A stretch of DNA of 64,000 nt from Adiantum capillus-veneris (lineage: Eukaryota; Streptophyta; Polypodiopsida; Polypodiales; Pteridaceae): the NCBI GenBank assembly GCA_014529385.2, contig CM043958.1, positions 74,209,169 through 74,273,168 of the forward strand. The letters run 5' to 3'. The stretch's first letter is position 1. Each line of letters begins with the position of its first letter. Position numbers and translations under genes: made by a program. Below are positions 13,001-24,582 of the stretch, one piece after another. The notes beneath the pieces are model-generated. The model had not been told where the DNA came from, made no database searches, and saw only the letters and a list, made by a program, of their open reading frames with translations.

Positions 13001-13316
13001 CGGCTTAGATTGGAAACATTGGAAGCCCACAAGGTTGCTTGAAACAAGCAACACAGTTTCTTTCCTTATTTGCATGTCTAAGGTTAAAAAACTCATTTCA
13101 CACAAGCTTTCAAGTGGCCCATTAACTATCTCAACAAGTGTGGTAGACACACACACGCGCACGCACACACACACACAGGATAGTGTATAGACACTAGTTT
13201 TTTTTTCTTTGACATCCATGGATTGAGAGCAAGTGGCATTGGCTCTCCACTAGGACGCATTTGGAGCAGCCCACAACTGCAATGGCAATCTTCTTTGGTG
13301 AATTCCCTACATTGAC
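12716..13316. repeat. Spacer with inverted (GT)n/(CA)n pair and (CA)n
   Basis: A (GT)n run at about 12915-12944 is followed after a few bases by a (CA)n run at 12950-13001. The two can pair with each other as a hairpin. A second CA/CG-type tract lies at about 13147-13178. No gene is recognised. Confidence 0.85.
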
Positions 13317-14110
13317 TTACTCTTTGGTGGCACATTGACACTCTGGCATGGCATAGTCCATCTTGCTCAAGAAATATGCTACAACATGCAATCTTCCTAG
13401 TGTATCAACAATAAGGAAATCAATTGCATGCAACAACAACCTCCACCTTGCTAATCTCCCAGCCAGTTGAGGCTTCCTTATAAGATACAACAACGAGTGA
13501 TGATCCACATGAAAAATGACTCTATTGCTCAAAAGGTAATGACAAAATGTCCACACAGCATAAACCATTTCCAAGGCTTTCTTTTTTGTCACCAAATAAT
13601 TCCTCTCTGCTGCTAAAAGTATCTTTCTTGCATAATAAATCAGTATGAACCATCCTTGCCTAACCTCTTGCATTAAAACTACCCTTACTTCCACATTTGA
13701 AGCAGTCACAAACACATGAAAAGGAAATTCCAAGTTTGGGGGCTGCAATATGGGAGCTACTACCAACATCTTTTTCAGCACCCTAAATGCTCTATCTTGT
13801 GCAGGTCCCCAAAAGAAATCCACATCCTTTTCTATAAGATTTGACAATGGCGCCATAATATCCGCCAAGTGCTGTAAATTTCGACTATGCCACTTAATCT
13901 ACCCATTAAACCTCTACATCTCTTTCAATTTTTTTGGTATAGGCACCTTCTGAATAGCTTCAATCTTATTAGCATCAATGGAAATACCTTCTATCAAAAT
14001 CACATTTCCCAACAACTTCCCTCTTTTTACTACAATAGCGCACTTAAAAGGGTTTAAGGACATCCGAAATAGCCGACAATGAACAAAGCATTTTCCTTAA
14101 ATGCTCGAAC
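13317..14110 (-). pseudogene. Ty3/gypsy RT-RNase H fragment
   Basis: The open frame 13868-13317 (183 aa) matches the connection/RNase H part of a Ty3/gypsy polyprotein. It has IMAPLSNLIEKDVDFFWG, an AF..LKKML..AP.LQPPN block, then YYARKILLAAERNYLVTKK-ALEMVYAVW and CHYLLSNRVIFHVDHHSLLYL. Upstream, in other frames, lie CAIVVKRGKLLGNVILIEGI and ANKIEAIQKVPIPKKLKEM, the RT C-terminal region, with stops between. The 'DAS' catalytic aspartate of RNase H appears as TAS (FVTASNVE), so activity would be lost. The fragment ends near the edge of the LTR element at 14253, suggesting a truncated older element. Confidence 0.85.
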
Positions 14111-14243
14111 TTTCTTCCATAAACACAAAAAATTATCCATTTCCCAACAACTTTCCTCTTCTTACTGCAATAGCACACTTAAAAGGGTTTAAGGACATCC
14201 GAAATAGCCGACAACGAACAAAGCATTTTGCTTAAATGCTCCA
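14002..14243. repeat. 136 bp tandem duplication in gypsy relic
   Basis: The block CATTTCCCAACAACTT...AAATGCTC at 14002 recurs at 14138. It includes the 'AAAAGGGTTTAAGGACATCC' core in both copies. It duplicates RT-coding sequence of the minus-strand relic and ends just before the LTR at 14253. Confidence 0.8.
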
Positions 14244-14252
14244 AATCACAGG

Positions 14253-15461
14253 TGCGCCCCTCCTTGCTCATGACTCCCTCCATGCTCGCAACCCTCTCCA
14301 ACTGTGCCCTTCACTCGGTGCTTTCCATGGTCCCTCACTTGCACTCTGCTTGGCCTGCAAAACCACTCCTCAGCACCAATCCCTCTCTCTTCCCCCTGAC
14401 GACCTCCCTCTCTTTTCACGCGTGACCCCACCTACTTATAACTGGCTCGCCATGGCGGCGCTCTCTTGCACCCACTAGCCTGCATTGCTCTCGTTCTCTC
14501 TCGGCTCCAACCTGTCTACAGTAGCGTCCTCTCTCATACTTTCTCTGCACACACATGGCAGCCCTACTCGGCTCCTCCTGGACTTGCTCATGCTTCGGCG
14601 CTCTTCCTTCTCTTAACTACCCCCTGGCGGCGCTCTCTTGCCTAGTCTCGCGACCCCCGACTCTCCTGCATGACGGTTCACAGTTGGCAACCAGCATTGT
14701 TAAAAAAAGATTTTTTTAAAAAAGTTTTTCCAATGGTTTCTTAAGACCTCGTTCCCACCTTAAAAATGTTTTGACATTGTACAAGCAATCCTCGAGATCT
14801 CAAAGGTCTATCTGACAAGAACTAAACTCAAGTCCTCTCTGCCCCTATTCTCTTGAATCTCACCCGCCCTGTCTCTCGCGGATTTTAAGTCAAACTTTGA
14901 AGCTTTTACAAGTAATTACACTAAAACTTGTGTAAAACTTCCCGTTTCTTCGAAGGCAAGCTCAAAATCTGAATGGGATTTTATAGCTTCAACCGGTTGA
15001 AATACATTGTATTCCCATTTTCTCTCTTGCCCTGCCCCAAAATAACCGTAAAAGGAGAATTTTAATGTCGTAAAGACAATCCTAAAAGATCGTAAATGCT
15101 AGTCTTGAGCACAAGTCGACTCTCTTTTTTACTCTGTCTCTCAATAATATCACCCCTTTATACCTACATGTTTAGGCCCCCATGAAAACTGAGATGGCTA
15201 TGCCTAGTAGTCGTGACAATCGTATAAGGTCTCAAAACTGGTAAAGAACTCTCAAAGGAGCTAGCAAAGCATTCCAAATTTAATGTACATATCAGCAAAT
15301 GATTCACATCCTACTAATCATTCATATGTGACAGGCATTAAATCATGCTAGACAAGCATTATTATGTAATGATTTTTATGCAAATGCTCCTAACATGCCC
15401 ATGCAGGTTCCCAAATTAACCCGAAATTATTACAAAATGTCAAAAACACTTGAGGTCTACA
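14253..15461 (-). repeat. 3' LTR of the 14.25-21.29 kb element
   Basis: It is nearly collinear with 20078-21292. Substitutions and small indels throughout show an old insertion. The GC-rich left third gives spurious Pro/Ser-rich frames. Confidence 0.85.
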
Positions 15462-15475
15462 TTCCTCCCCCACTG
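15462..15475 (-). other. Polypurine tract of the LTR element
   Basis: On the minus strand this reads CAGTGGGGGAGGAA immediately before the TGTAGACC start of the 3' LTR. It is the expected primer for plus-strand DNA synthesis. Confidence 0.8.
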
Positions 15476-18187
15476 AAACGTGAAGTCGTCCTCGACGAAC
15501 AAAAATGTTTGCTACACTGTAAATGAACTTCTTTAAACTACTGCAAACTCCCAGCTTTACAGCTACAGTTTGGAAAATAACTTGCTCCCCTCCTTAACTG
15601 CTACGAATGTCCTCGTGAGCACAATATCCTAAAACATAACACGCCAAAACTAACTGTAGTATGTCTATTCTCATTTAACACATTACAAGATCATCCTTTT
15701 TCAACATTGTAGTCAAGTAATAACATAGTCAGTGATAAATTAATAAGCAGTAAACATAGTAGAATAAACCAACTAGCACTAGTAAATCTATATACTCACA
15801 CTAACAGGTTTTATAAAGATTTACCAATCGAAACCCCTAACCTCCCCAATAGGCAACCAAGCAGTAAATAATAAAAGAGATTAATTAATAGAATAGTTAC
15901 AAACTATCCTAATCCAGACAATAATTTATCACCATTAATAACAAGAACAACTCCCTTCCATGTTGACAGAGATATACAGAGGTAAAGCATGTTAACCCCT
16001 ATATTATAGAGAGTATAAAAATATGACAACTATGTGGAAGTCATAGCCTGAATTTTCATTCCTTTTTTTTCATTATTAATTCCTATTGTTTATTGATTTT
16101 TTTTCATGCATTCATTCTTTTGTTTTTGCAAGTCACATTGGACTTGAAATTTATTTATTTTTCTTTTTAAAAAAAATTAGTTTTTCACACATTCCACACT
16201 CACTGCTACGTCGAGCTCAAATATCCTTTCACATTCACTTACCAACCAGTATAAAACCTATCTATGGCTCGTGACTCTGTCACTAGAGACAAAGTTCGCT
16301 CCACCCACCTATCATACGGTGGTGGGTACACAACATATAACATATAAGTTTCCCTCCCCAAGCTCATCACAAGTGTAATAGTTAACATACCAACCATAAT
16401 CTAGAGTTTAATGGTCTCTTCCAACCCTAGAGATCTATGACACTTTAAAGATTTGTTTTTACCATTAAGGTATAAATGTACTATCCAACACTAGATTAGC
16501 TATATTAGTGACTATATTAATTAATAATTTTTACTACTCCCTTTCAGCCACTAACCAGCTCGGTCAAAATTTTTGATTGATAATTCTAGATAAAGGACTA
16601 CTAATAAAACCATAAGAATTACTAATCTAGCCAGTTTAATAAAACTATGCCACACACTTATTAATTCTGCACTGACTTAGAAAATTTAAATGAAAAAATG
16701 TTAACAATTTGAAATAAGAACTTGGAAATAAAACACCTGTTAAGTCTTTCTTGAAAGTATTGCTTTACTTTGAACTGCATCCCTAGATAGAGCATAACAT
16801 CTCTTTAATTCACAGCAACTACTTTAATCTTCTCTTTTAATTAGACATTCTAACTTTGCTTACAGCAAATGGATTAAAACTACACACCCACTAATGGAAT
16901 GTAGTATCCTACTCCTAATTTTAATGGGTTTTTGTTGTTTTTGTTTTTGTTTTTTATTGTTTGGTTGTTCTTTTTTTAATTGTTTTTTTCAACATAAATT
17001 TGTAAATAAATAAATAAGCATTCATATCGATTTCCAAGAATAGTGCAACGGATTGCAAGCATCTATATGTGGTTCAGTCACCTACATTCTAAGGAGCTAC
17101 AGTGTCCTACACATAGACCGTATCCTAGGTCACAGACACCTATATGTGCTACAGACACCTACTTCCATTATAAAGCTACAGTTTTCTACACATATACCAC
17201 ACCCTCTCCAATTTCACATTCTTCACATCATCTATACGTATTTTTATATTTTGTTTTGATTTTATATTTGCTTTCAAACGTTCATTCAAATGCAACTGTA
17301 TTATAACTCTTGCTTTGAAACTGACACCACAAACAATGATAAACTAACATCTTGAAACTTCCTCTCAAACCTCACATTTCAAAATCTTGTAGTATTTCTA
17401 ACTCTCAAACTTCTCATACCTCTCGGACAATATCTCCCCTATAACTCACATATTACTTCTCTAGATGTTCCACTCTACTTCTCAATCATCTCTAACCCTC
17501 AAGCATCTCTCGGCTTGCTAACTTTCTACAAACATCTCTCACTTCTTTAACATCTTTCCACTTTACTAACATCTTATTTCACACCCTTTAACATCTACTA
17601 AAAACTTGACTCTCATGCACTTCTTTATCTCCTAAACACCAATATATCTTTCACCACAAACATGCACTGCAATTTTGAATTAACACAGCACATACTAGAC
17701 ATAGCATCTACTAAGCCTAAATTGATTAAATTCATTTCAATTGACATAGAATTATGTATTGAAGTTTTCTCATTCTTCATTCTTCCTACAATTGAATGTA
17801 ATTGCCTCACATGTTAGCAAGAATAAACAATCTAGGAAGCCTCCTATCAACTATATCTTATCTCACACCACTCAAGTCACACTTACTCACTCCTACTCTT
17901 TACTCATGGATTCTTATCCATCTTGCACATACATAAAATTATCACTGAACATCCAAATGGGAGCAACAAAAACTCCTCAGTGTAGCTCAAATATTCATAC
18001 ATATATGATCGTACATTAGAAATCACAGTCACTTTCCATATGACATGAAATGACATCTCCCTTATTATATGTATCTTAATTAAAAATGAACAAGCTATTT
18101 TATAATACAAATAAGAAAAGATTTTGTTTTATTGTTCATTTTTCTAAACCAAACATTCATTACTTACTCTCCCCTATAATTCCCTCA
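15476..18187 (-). other. Internal region of LTR element, no domain seen
   Basis: AT-rich sequence carries many stops in all frames. I see no RT, RNase H or integrase motif on either strand, so pol is missing or beyond recognition. Confidence 0.5.
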
Positions 18188-18450
18188 TCATTGAGCGAAG
18201 GTGATTTGGTTTATTGATTTCAATTTTCCACCAAACTTTGCAATATGGCCTATCCAACCATAGTATTTATACACAGACTGGCTCTGTTCATAGATTTTAC
18301 TATCCTTGTTTTCTATCGAACCTTTTCTAGGCTCTATTGAAAACCTTGTGTGGACATTTGGTCTCCTAAGCTTTCCATTATCCTCTCCTCTCTTGGCTTT
18401 GTCCCCCTTTTGCATATGTGCAATATATTGTCTAATCCCATTCCCTAAAA

Positions 18451-18562
18451 TGACCGCATTTACTTGAAATTCATGTCTAATATGTCTCTTACATTTTTTA
18501 CCATCATGACCGCATTTACTTGAAATTCATGTCTAATATGTCTCGTACATTTTTTACCATCA
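18451..18562. repeat. 56 bp tandem duplication
   Basis: The block TGACCGCATTTACTTGAAAT at 18451 recurs at 18507. The two units differ by roughly one base, so the event is recent relative to the surrounding decay. Confidence 0.9.
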
Positions 18563-18787
18563 CCACTAATATGTTTATTGTGATGTTCTCTCAATCTCTC
18601 AGGTTTATTCAAAGATAAGGTTTTTTCTATATTTAACTCCTCATAATCATGTGTAGTCTCAAAGTTAGAAGAACCTAATTCAATTTCAATCTCAAAGTAC
18701 TACTCATATGCGAAGTAATTCATAGATATATTCTCCTCACAAGAAGCTATACTTCTTATACTATTGTTCACCAATATAGATTAAGTA

Positions 18788-19040
18788 CCCCGGGGAGGTC
18801 ACGTAACAAAAATGTAACCTATCACGTGAGTTCAACGTTAACAGAAAGGTATTTAAAGTTCTTGAAACTTACAGAAATATATAGATAAAAGAGTATAATT
18901 TTTTCAAATTTGAAAAAAACTTACAGATTTTAAAAGAAAAGGGTAAATTATATTCCTAACAAAATTCACAGATAAGGGTTTTACAAACATGTCTTTAACG
19001 CACGTGATATGGTAGTTTTACACATAGTGAACCCCCCGAG
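18788..19040 (-). mobile_element. MITE, copy 1 (253 bp)
   Basis: This is an inverted copy of the element at 56275-56520. Both have imperfect terminal inverted repeats of about 45 bp, with outer bases CTCGGGGGGTTCAC / CCCCGGGAGGTCAC and an inner block TATCACGTG-GTTCAA. Both also have a central TTTTCAAATTTGAAAA palindrome. Flanks here (TTAAGTA / AGAAGTA) are only a weak target duplication, whereas copy 2 has a clean 8 bp one. It lies inside the gag-like relic. Confidence 0.85.
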
Positions 19041-19971
19041 AGAAGTACATATCTCTTCCTCGATATCACACATATCACTTAATTCATAAGGTGATGGAAT
19101 TTCAAAATAGGTTTGCTCACACACATGTAGATGCTCTTTATCAAGGTGTGCTTCTAACAAGGTTTTTCTTCTCTCAATATCTATCAAGGTAGCTACATTA
19201 TTATCTAGCTCTCTTTCTTCCCTTTCTACATCTCTCAGTAAACATGGGTTATCAATGTAAACGTCTATATGGTTATTGATAGATTTGCTATTATTGTCAA
19301 TACAACAATCATTATTGACTATAGGAGTTATAGGCTTCTCACTCTCATGTGGCCTCTCATCATTGGAAAGGACTTGGCATCCAAATATAAGGTGCCTACT
19401 CTCATCAAGCTCCTCTCCCATTGTATTAATGCACTCACTCATGGTTTTCATTTCCTCAACATGAGATTTAGGTTCCATATCTAAAATTTCACAAGTTTTT
19501 TGTTTTCTTCTTTAAAATGTATTATATCTTGTTGAAATAAATTATATTCTAACATGGCAGACTCTTTGTCTTGTCTAGCCTTCATCAAAGCCTGTCCATT
19601 TTCTACCTTCAGTCTAATCAATTTTTGTTGAATTTGAGCGAAAGCCTCATCAAGTAGTTTTTTTTGTTTTAATAATTCTACTTGAATAGCCTTTGCTTCT
19701 ACTTGCACCAACTTCATCTACCTCTCTGTTTGCTCTTATAACATGCTAGCTCCAACAAGCAATTAAATCTTTCTTATACACTAACTAATGGCATTTCTCG
19801 GCAGAACCAAATAAACCCCCCCTTAGGGCTGCAGGTCTCAAGTTCTCTCACCAGGCAACCTATTTTATGCTTCTTGCTCTCTCTACCAACCTAGCTGCGA
19901 CCAATCTTCTCTCTCTCATTTTCTCTTTGTGATTTAGCATGGCTCTCTCTCTGCGCTTCATACAAGTATAC

Positions 19972-19991
19972 ACACACACACACACACACAC
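19972..19991. repeat. (CA)n microsatellite
   Basis: A short CA tract lies upstream of the 5' LTR end. Confidence 0.9.
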
Positions 19992-20077
19992 ATGGAAGCC
20001 ATTATGGGCTCCCTCTCCCTTACTCACATTCTCACTCTCGGGTTTTCCTCTTCTTGATAGGAGGTTCCCTTCATAGG

Positions 20078-21292
20078 TGCGCCCCCTCCTTGCTCATGAT
20101 TCCCTCACTCCATGCTTGCAACCCTCTCCAATTGTGCCCTTCACTCGGTGCTTCCCATGCTCCCTCACTCGCACTCCACCTGGCCTGCAAAACCTCTCCT
20201 CAGTGCCAATCCCTCTCTCTCCCCCTAATGACCTCCCTCTCTTTTCACTCGCGGCCCAAACCTGCTTATAACTGGCTCGCCCTAGCGGCGCTCTCTTGTA
20301 CCCAGTAGCATACATCGCTCTCGTTCTCTCTCGGCTCCAACCTGTCTACAGTAGCGTCCTCTCTCCTACTCTCTTGGCACACACATGGCATCCCTACTCG
20401 GCCCCTCCTTGGCTCCTCATGCTTCGGTGCTCTTCCTTCTCTTAACTACCCCCTGGCGGCGCTCTCTTGCCTAGTCTCGCGACCCCGGACTCTCCCTGCA
20501 TGACGGTTCACAGCTGGCAACAAACATCGTTAAAAGAAGATTTTTTTTGAGTTTTTCCAATGGTCTTTTAAGACCTCGTTTCCACCTCTAAAAAGGTTTT
20601 GACATTGTACAAGCAATCCTCGAGATCTCAAAGATCTATCTGACAAGAACTGAACCCAAGTCCTCTCTCCCCGAATTCTCTCAAATCTCACCGTCTCTGT
20701 CTCTCCCGGATTTTAAGTCAAAATTTGAAGCTTTTACCACCAGTAATTACACTAAAACTTGTGTAAACCTCCCGTTTCTTCAAAGGGAAGCTCAAAATCT
20801 AACTGGGATTTTATAGTTTCAATCGGTTGAAATACATTGCATTCCCGTTTTCTCTCTTGCACTTTCCCAAAATAACCGTAAAAGGAGAATTTTAATGTCG
20901 TAAAAACAATCCTAAAAGATCATAAAGGCTAGTCTTGAGCTCAAGTCGAATCTCTATTTTACTCTGTCTCTCAATAATATCACCCCTTTATACCTACATG
21001 TTTAGGCCCCCATCAAAACTAAGATGGCTATGCCTAGTAGTCGTGACAATCTCATAAGGTCTCAAAATTGGTAAAGAACTTTCAAAAGAGCTGGCAAAGC
21101 ATTCCAATTTTAATGTACATATCAGCAAGTGATTCAAATCCTATGTAATCATTCAGATGTGACAGGCATTACTTCACACTAGACATGAATTATTATGCAA
21201 TGATTTTTATGAAAATGCTCCTAACAAGCCCATGCACGTTCCCAAATTAACCCAAAATTGTTACAAAATGTCAAAAACTCTTGGGGTCTACA
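20078..21292 (-). repeat. 5' LTR of the 14.25-21.29 kb element
   Basis: This is the partner of 14253-15461. Its minus-strand 3' end (20078) faces the gag-like relic, as expected for the 5' LTR. Confidence 0.85.
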
Positions 21293-21443
21293 ATGGGTAC
21301 TCAACTAGATAGAAGTGTTCGATCGTGAAATCAATCATTGATGGACTACAAACAGATGGCTCTTGGCCGTTCCTGTTACCGTATTGACATAGAAAGATTT
21401 CAAGAAAATCATGCCTAGTTTCACCATTCCCGCATAGAAGTTG

Positions 21444-21482
<39 letters not shown>

Positions 21483-22316
21483 TTGCGCTAAGGAAAACCC
21501 CTTATTCGAATGTGTTGGATGCCCCATGCATATGATCCCGTGCAGACCATGTCTATGTCATAGCTTATCCTATAAGCGTACAACTACACGCCCTCGTAGA
21601 GAGAGGCTTAGCTAACAGTAACCAATCATTGACATTGTCTTTACCTAGCAGCCTTTCTCAGAACCTTGCCCGATGTCAGCAAGCACAAGCACCGTTTTCG
21701 AACAAACAAGCACAATGGTGTGCTTACCGAAAATGCTCAGCTCGTTTGTCGAAGCCCAAACCGTTTTCAAGAAGTCAAGCTTTCAAAACTTTGCAATCAG
21801 TTTCTCGCTGCATGGTCGATGCATGTTAACTAGTGAAAGGCTGATACATGCAAGCTAGCCCACGCATGTCCGCTTTCATTGATTCTTCACTTGAGGCCAA
21901 AAACCTCACACCCTGGCATGCATGGCAAACCCGCCATGGGGCTTGGCCCTTAGTAAGGAAGGATGCCCAAAGTAGGGCGCCCCTGTGTTAATAACATGTG
22001 AAAAGAAGCTCCTTGCCTCATCCATGGCGACAACAGTCAATTGCGCAAGGGGAAAACGCCAGAGCACGTGTCGACGGTTGCTCGAAATCAACCACTACAG
22101 AAACGTAAATCGATCCTTGGGTCGGTCCAAGTCCACCAAGAGCACTCGCAGGTGAAACAGTGCAGGTCTTGTCCGTGCCTCCCTTGTGTGTAAGAGTCCG
22201 TTCTCGCACCAGTCTTGGCCCTCCAAAATCCCGCCATAGCCTCGTGTGAGGAAGAGAGCGGAGAGACCATGCATGCCTCATGCAAAAAAACTCCACGGCC
22301 TTCCCTTGTCCACTTT
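21293..22316. other. Spacer, possibly internal to an LTR element
   Basis: The stretch holds a (GA)n tract at 21448-21479. If the PBS at 22317 is real, this is the internal region of a minus-strand element. No coding domain is recognised. Confidence 0.35.
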
Positions 22317-22620
22317 GCTCTGATGCCATTGTGAGACCCTGGGACTGCCTTAGAGTCGATCCTCCGCCCAACCTCCCTTTATAGGCCTTGCCCCTAGGAT
22401 CCCGTCTCCATTAGTAGCCAACCCTTGGCCCAATCCTTGACGTCCAGGGTGGCCCTTGGCCTGACATTTCTCTTAAGCTTGGGTAGTCAGAGGCCCGGCA
22501 TCTTCGCTAAAGTATCACAACTTTTGGGTGCAATATTTCTCTCGACCCGACAATGGTACAATCATTTCTCTTAGGTGTTGGTCACACAAGGCTTATGTAC
22601 TACATGTCTACTGGCTCGTC
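22317..22620 (-). mobile_element. PBS and part of an LTR, minus strand
   Basis: On the minus strand, ...GGGTCTCACA is followed by A and then TGGCATCAGAGC (22328-22317), one base different from the common plant initiator-tRNA-Met PBS TGGTATCAGAGC. The LTR would start at 22330 on the plus strand with TGTGAGACC. A CTATAAAGG box on the minus strand near 22375-22383 could be its promoter. The other LTR and the outer boundary were not found, so this may be a fragment. Confidence 0.5.
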
Positions 22621-23007
22621 TTTATTTCTTTTGACAAAATCTTTGTAGATTCCGCTCCACTCCTCAACCAACCCTTGTGTGGGTGCCAACCAAAATAGGT
22701 TTTGATCTCGCATATAATAGACTTGAACACTAATAGCGTTGGGGTAACCACATCATCCAATGCACTTTGGTGCTTGCAATGTGCCCACATATTTATAAAA
22801 AGTAACTTTTCACAACTTCCCACCACGCTCACTCCTCTGCATCAACTATCTCTCCTATGCACAACACTTGCCCCCTACCTAACACCTTGCATCCCTTCCT
22901 CATCTGCTCTGAGCCTTGCATGATGCCTCCGCTCGCATCACTTTCATTCTATCTCGCGTGACACCTCCCCCTTTGCTTGAAATAAGTGAGATTCTCTTTT
23001 TTTTTTT
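22621..23007. other. Spacer
   Basis: No gene is recognised. It ends in the run of 11 T that flanks the MITE at 23008. Confidence 0.5.
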
Positions 23008-23484
23008 GGGAAAATTACCAAAACATCCCTCTAATTTATGCAAATTCCCAAAATACCCTTCAAATTTCAAAAATTCCCAATATACCCCTCATATTTTGTC
23101 AAAAATTCCCAAAATGCCCTTCAAATTTTCCAAAATTCCCAAAATACCCCTGGTTGTGAGATTAAATTTATCCAAAAATTAAAAAATTGTAGCTTGTCAT
23201 AAGAAGACTGATTGTCTATGAACGCAAGATACTAAAACTAGAATTTGAGCTGGTTATGTAGGCTTTGGAGATGAATTGCTTCATTATTTGTAGACATAAT
23301 TGTCTTTTTTTTGGGAGGTAATTTGTGCACTAAAAAACGGATATACATTGTCAAAAAAGAATAAAGATTAGGAAATCGTGAACAATCCATCTAAAGTAGA
23401 TACAAGGGTATTTTGGGAATTTTTGAAATTTGAGGGGTATTTTGGGAATTTCCACAAATTAGAGGGTATTTTGGTAATTTTCCC
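23008..23484. mobile_element. 477 bp MITE with long inverted ends
   Basis: The element starts GGGAAAATTACCAAAA and ends in its complement TTTTGGTAATTTTCCC. Inverted arms continue inward for about 90 bp as a minisatellite of AAATTCCCAAAATACCC-type units. Runs of exactly 11 T lie outside both ends (22997-23007 and 23485-23495), which would fit a 9-11 bp target duplication as made by Mutator-like elements. It carries no transposase, so it is non-autonomous. Confidence 0.8.
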
Positions 23485-24582
23485 TTTTTTTTTTTCTGAA
23501 GTCGCAGGCAAAAAAGAGAATAGCTGTGCCTACCCTTTGTATGGAATGTTGTAAAGTCTTTGTAACTATGTCGACTTTGGCATATCACTGACCTAGAAAA
23601 GTGGTGCGATAACTACGCGTGACCGCATCCTCACTCAAGTTAAGTGTAAAAAACTTGGGGAAAAGGTTGCGCTCACGACAGAGAACGAGGGGTGGTAAAA
23701 TCATGTGCATGTGAAAAGTAGTGCAGTGCTGCAACTGTATTATACTCCTAGCCTCCTCCCTCCAGCTTCAATTGCTTTGTGGGTAGCACATGCTCATGAA
23801 TGTGGGCACGCACACACACAATCCTTGCAATGAAGCATCTTCATCAAGAGGAGAGAAAGCTGCTCTAGCCTCCACCAAAAGCAAAGGCTCACTCACTTCG
23901 TACACACACATTTACGAACAAAAGAGAAACATGGAGCAAGCATGAATACAAACAGCATGACAAGGTAATTTCTCAGCACATAGAAATCTAGTTCACAGAA
24001 CAAAGAAAGTTTCGACATCTTCGATCGATCCAAGACATTTACTGCGCATGACACGTCGATCAAACATCTTATTACAACGACTTCTTTGTGCAGCTGATTC
24101 GACTTTCCCTCTTCACAATCTCTTCGAGATCTCGTGCATATAACAATGCCGGCACATGAATACAAGTATAATGGCATTACCCAAAACAAGCATAACCATA
24201 ACCATAATCTAAATAAGCGTTCCATTATGTGATAATTACACATCAACACTTTGCTGCAACTTACAAGTAGTCACAAAAAAGAGGACAGAGCCCATGCCAA
24301 TGACATTTGGTGCCTACATTGTACACCTATCAAAGAGGATAATAGCTTAAGAAGATTATGGATATGGTGAGCATCTTAGTGTGGATAGAAGAGACTAGCT
24401 TTTTAGGCAGCTAATAGATCTGATAATGGCATCCACTTCCAAGTTCACAATGTTATATGTTGCTGCAGACACAAGCTCCTTTGGGTGCCATGTCTAAGTG
24501 AATATTCATGAGAGGTTAAACCGATCAATCCGACACGATTAGCGGTGCGACGTGGGAGAAGTATTGCATTCAAAGCCAACAT
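23485..24582. other. Spacer downstream of the HIPP gene
   Basis: No second gene is recognised. The last few hundred bases before 24583 should include the 3' untranslated region of the minus-strand HIPP gene, but I could not fix a poly(A) site. Confidence 0.45.

Larger units (their letters stand above)
18188..19717 (-). pseudogene. gag-like relic interrupted by a MITE
   Basis: Minus-strand open stretches run 19717-19481 (a lysine/glutamine-rich helix, probably coiled coil), 19478-19041 (acidic, 140+ aa), then after the MITE 18750-18450 and 18415-18188. The last contains YKYYGWIGHIAKFGGK, which looks like a CCHC zinc knuckle (C-x2-C-x4-H-x4-C) whose cysteines have been lost. This position, downstream of the 5' LTR, and the domain order fit a retrotransposon gag. 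Stops, the MITE and a 56 bp duplication break the frame. The lineage is unknown. Confidence 0.55.
14253..21292 (-). mobile_element. LTR retrotransposon with 1.2 kb LTRs
   Basis: Two direct repeats of about 1.21 kb (14253-15461 and 20078-21292) bracket 4.6 kb. Read on the minus strand each begins TGTAGACC and ends GCGCA, the TG...CA ends of an LTR. A purine-rich tract directly precedes the left-hand LTR in the minus orientation (15462-15475), which marks that copy as the 3' LTR. A gag-like relic (19717-18188, minus) lies where gag is expected. No pol domain was recognised in 15.5-18.2 kb, so the element is decayed or non-autonomous. The PBS could not be matched to a known tRNA. Flanking 5-mers (ACAGG / ATGGG) match only weakly as a target duplication. 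Confidence 0.8.

Noticed and set aside
14253-14480. Pro/Ser-rich open frames near 14.3 kb and 20.1 kb as a duplicated host gene
   Set aside because: Both lie in the GC-rich part of the two LTRs of one retroelement and are not conserved as a reading frame.
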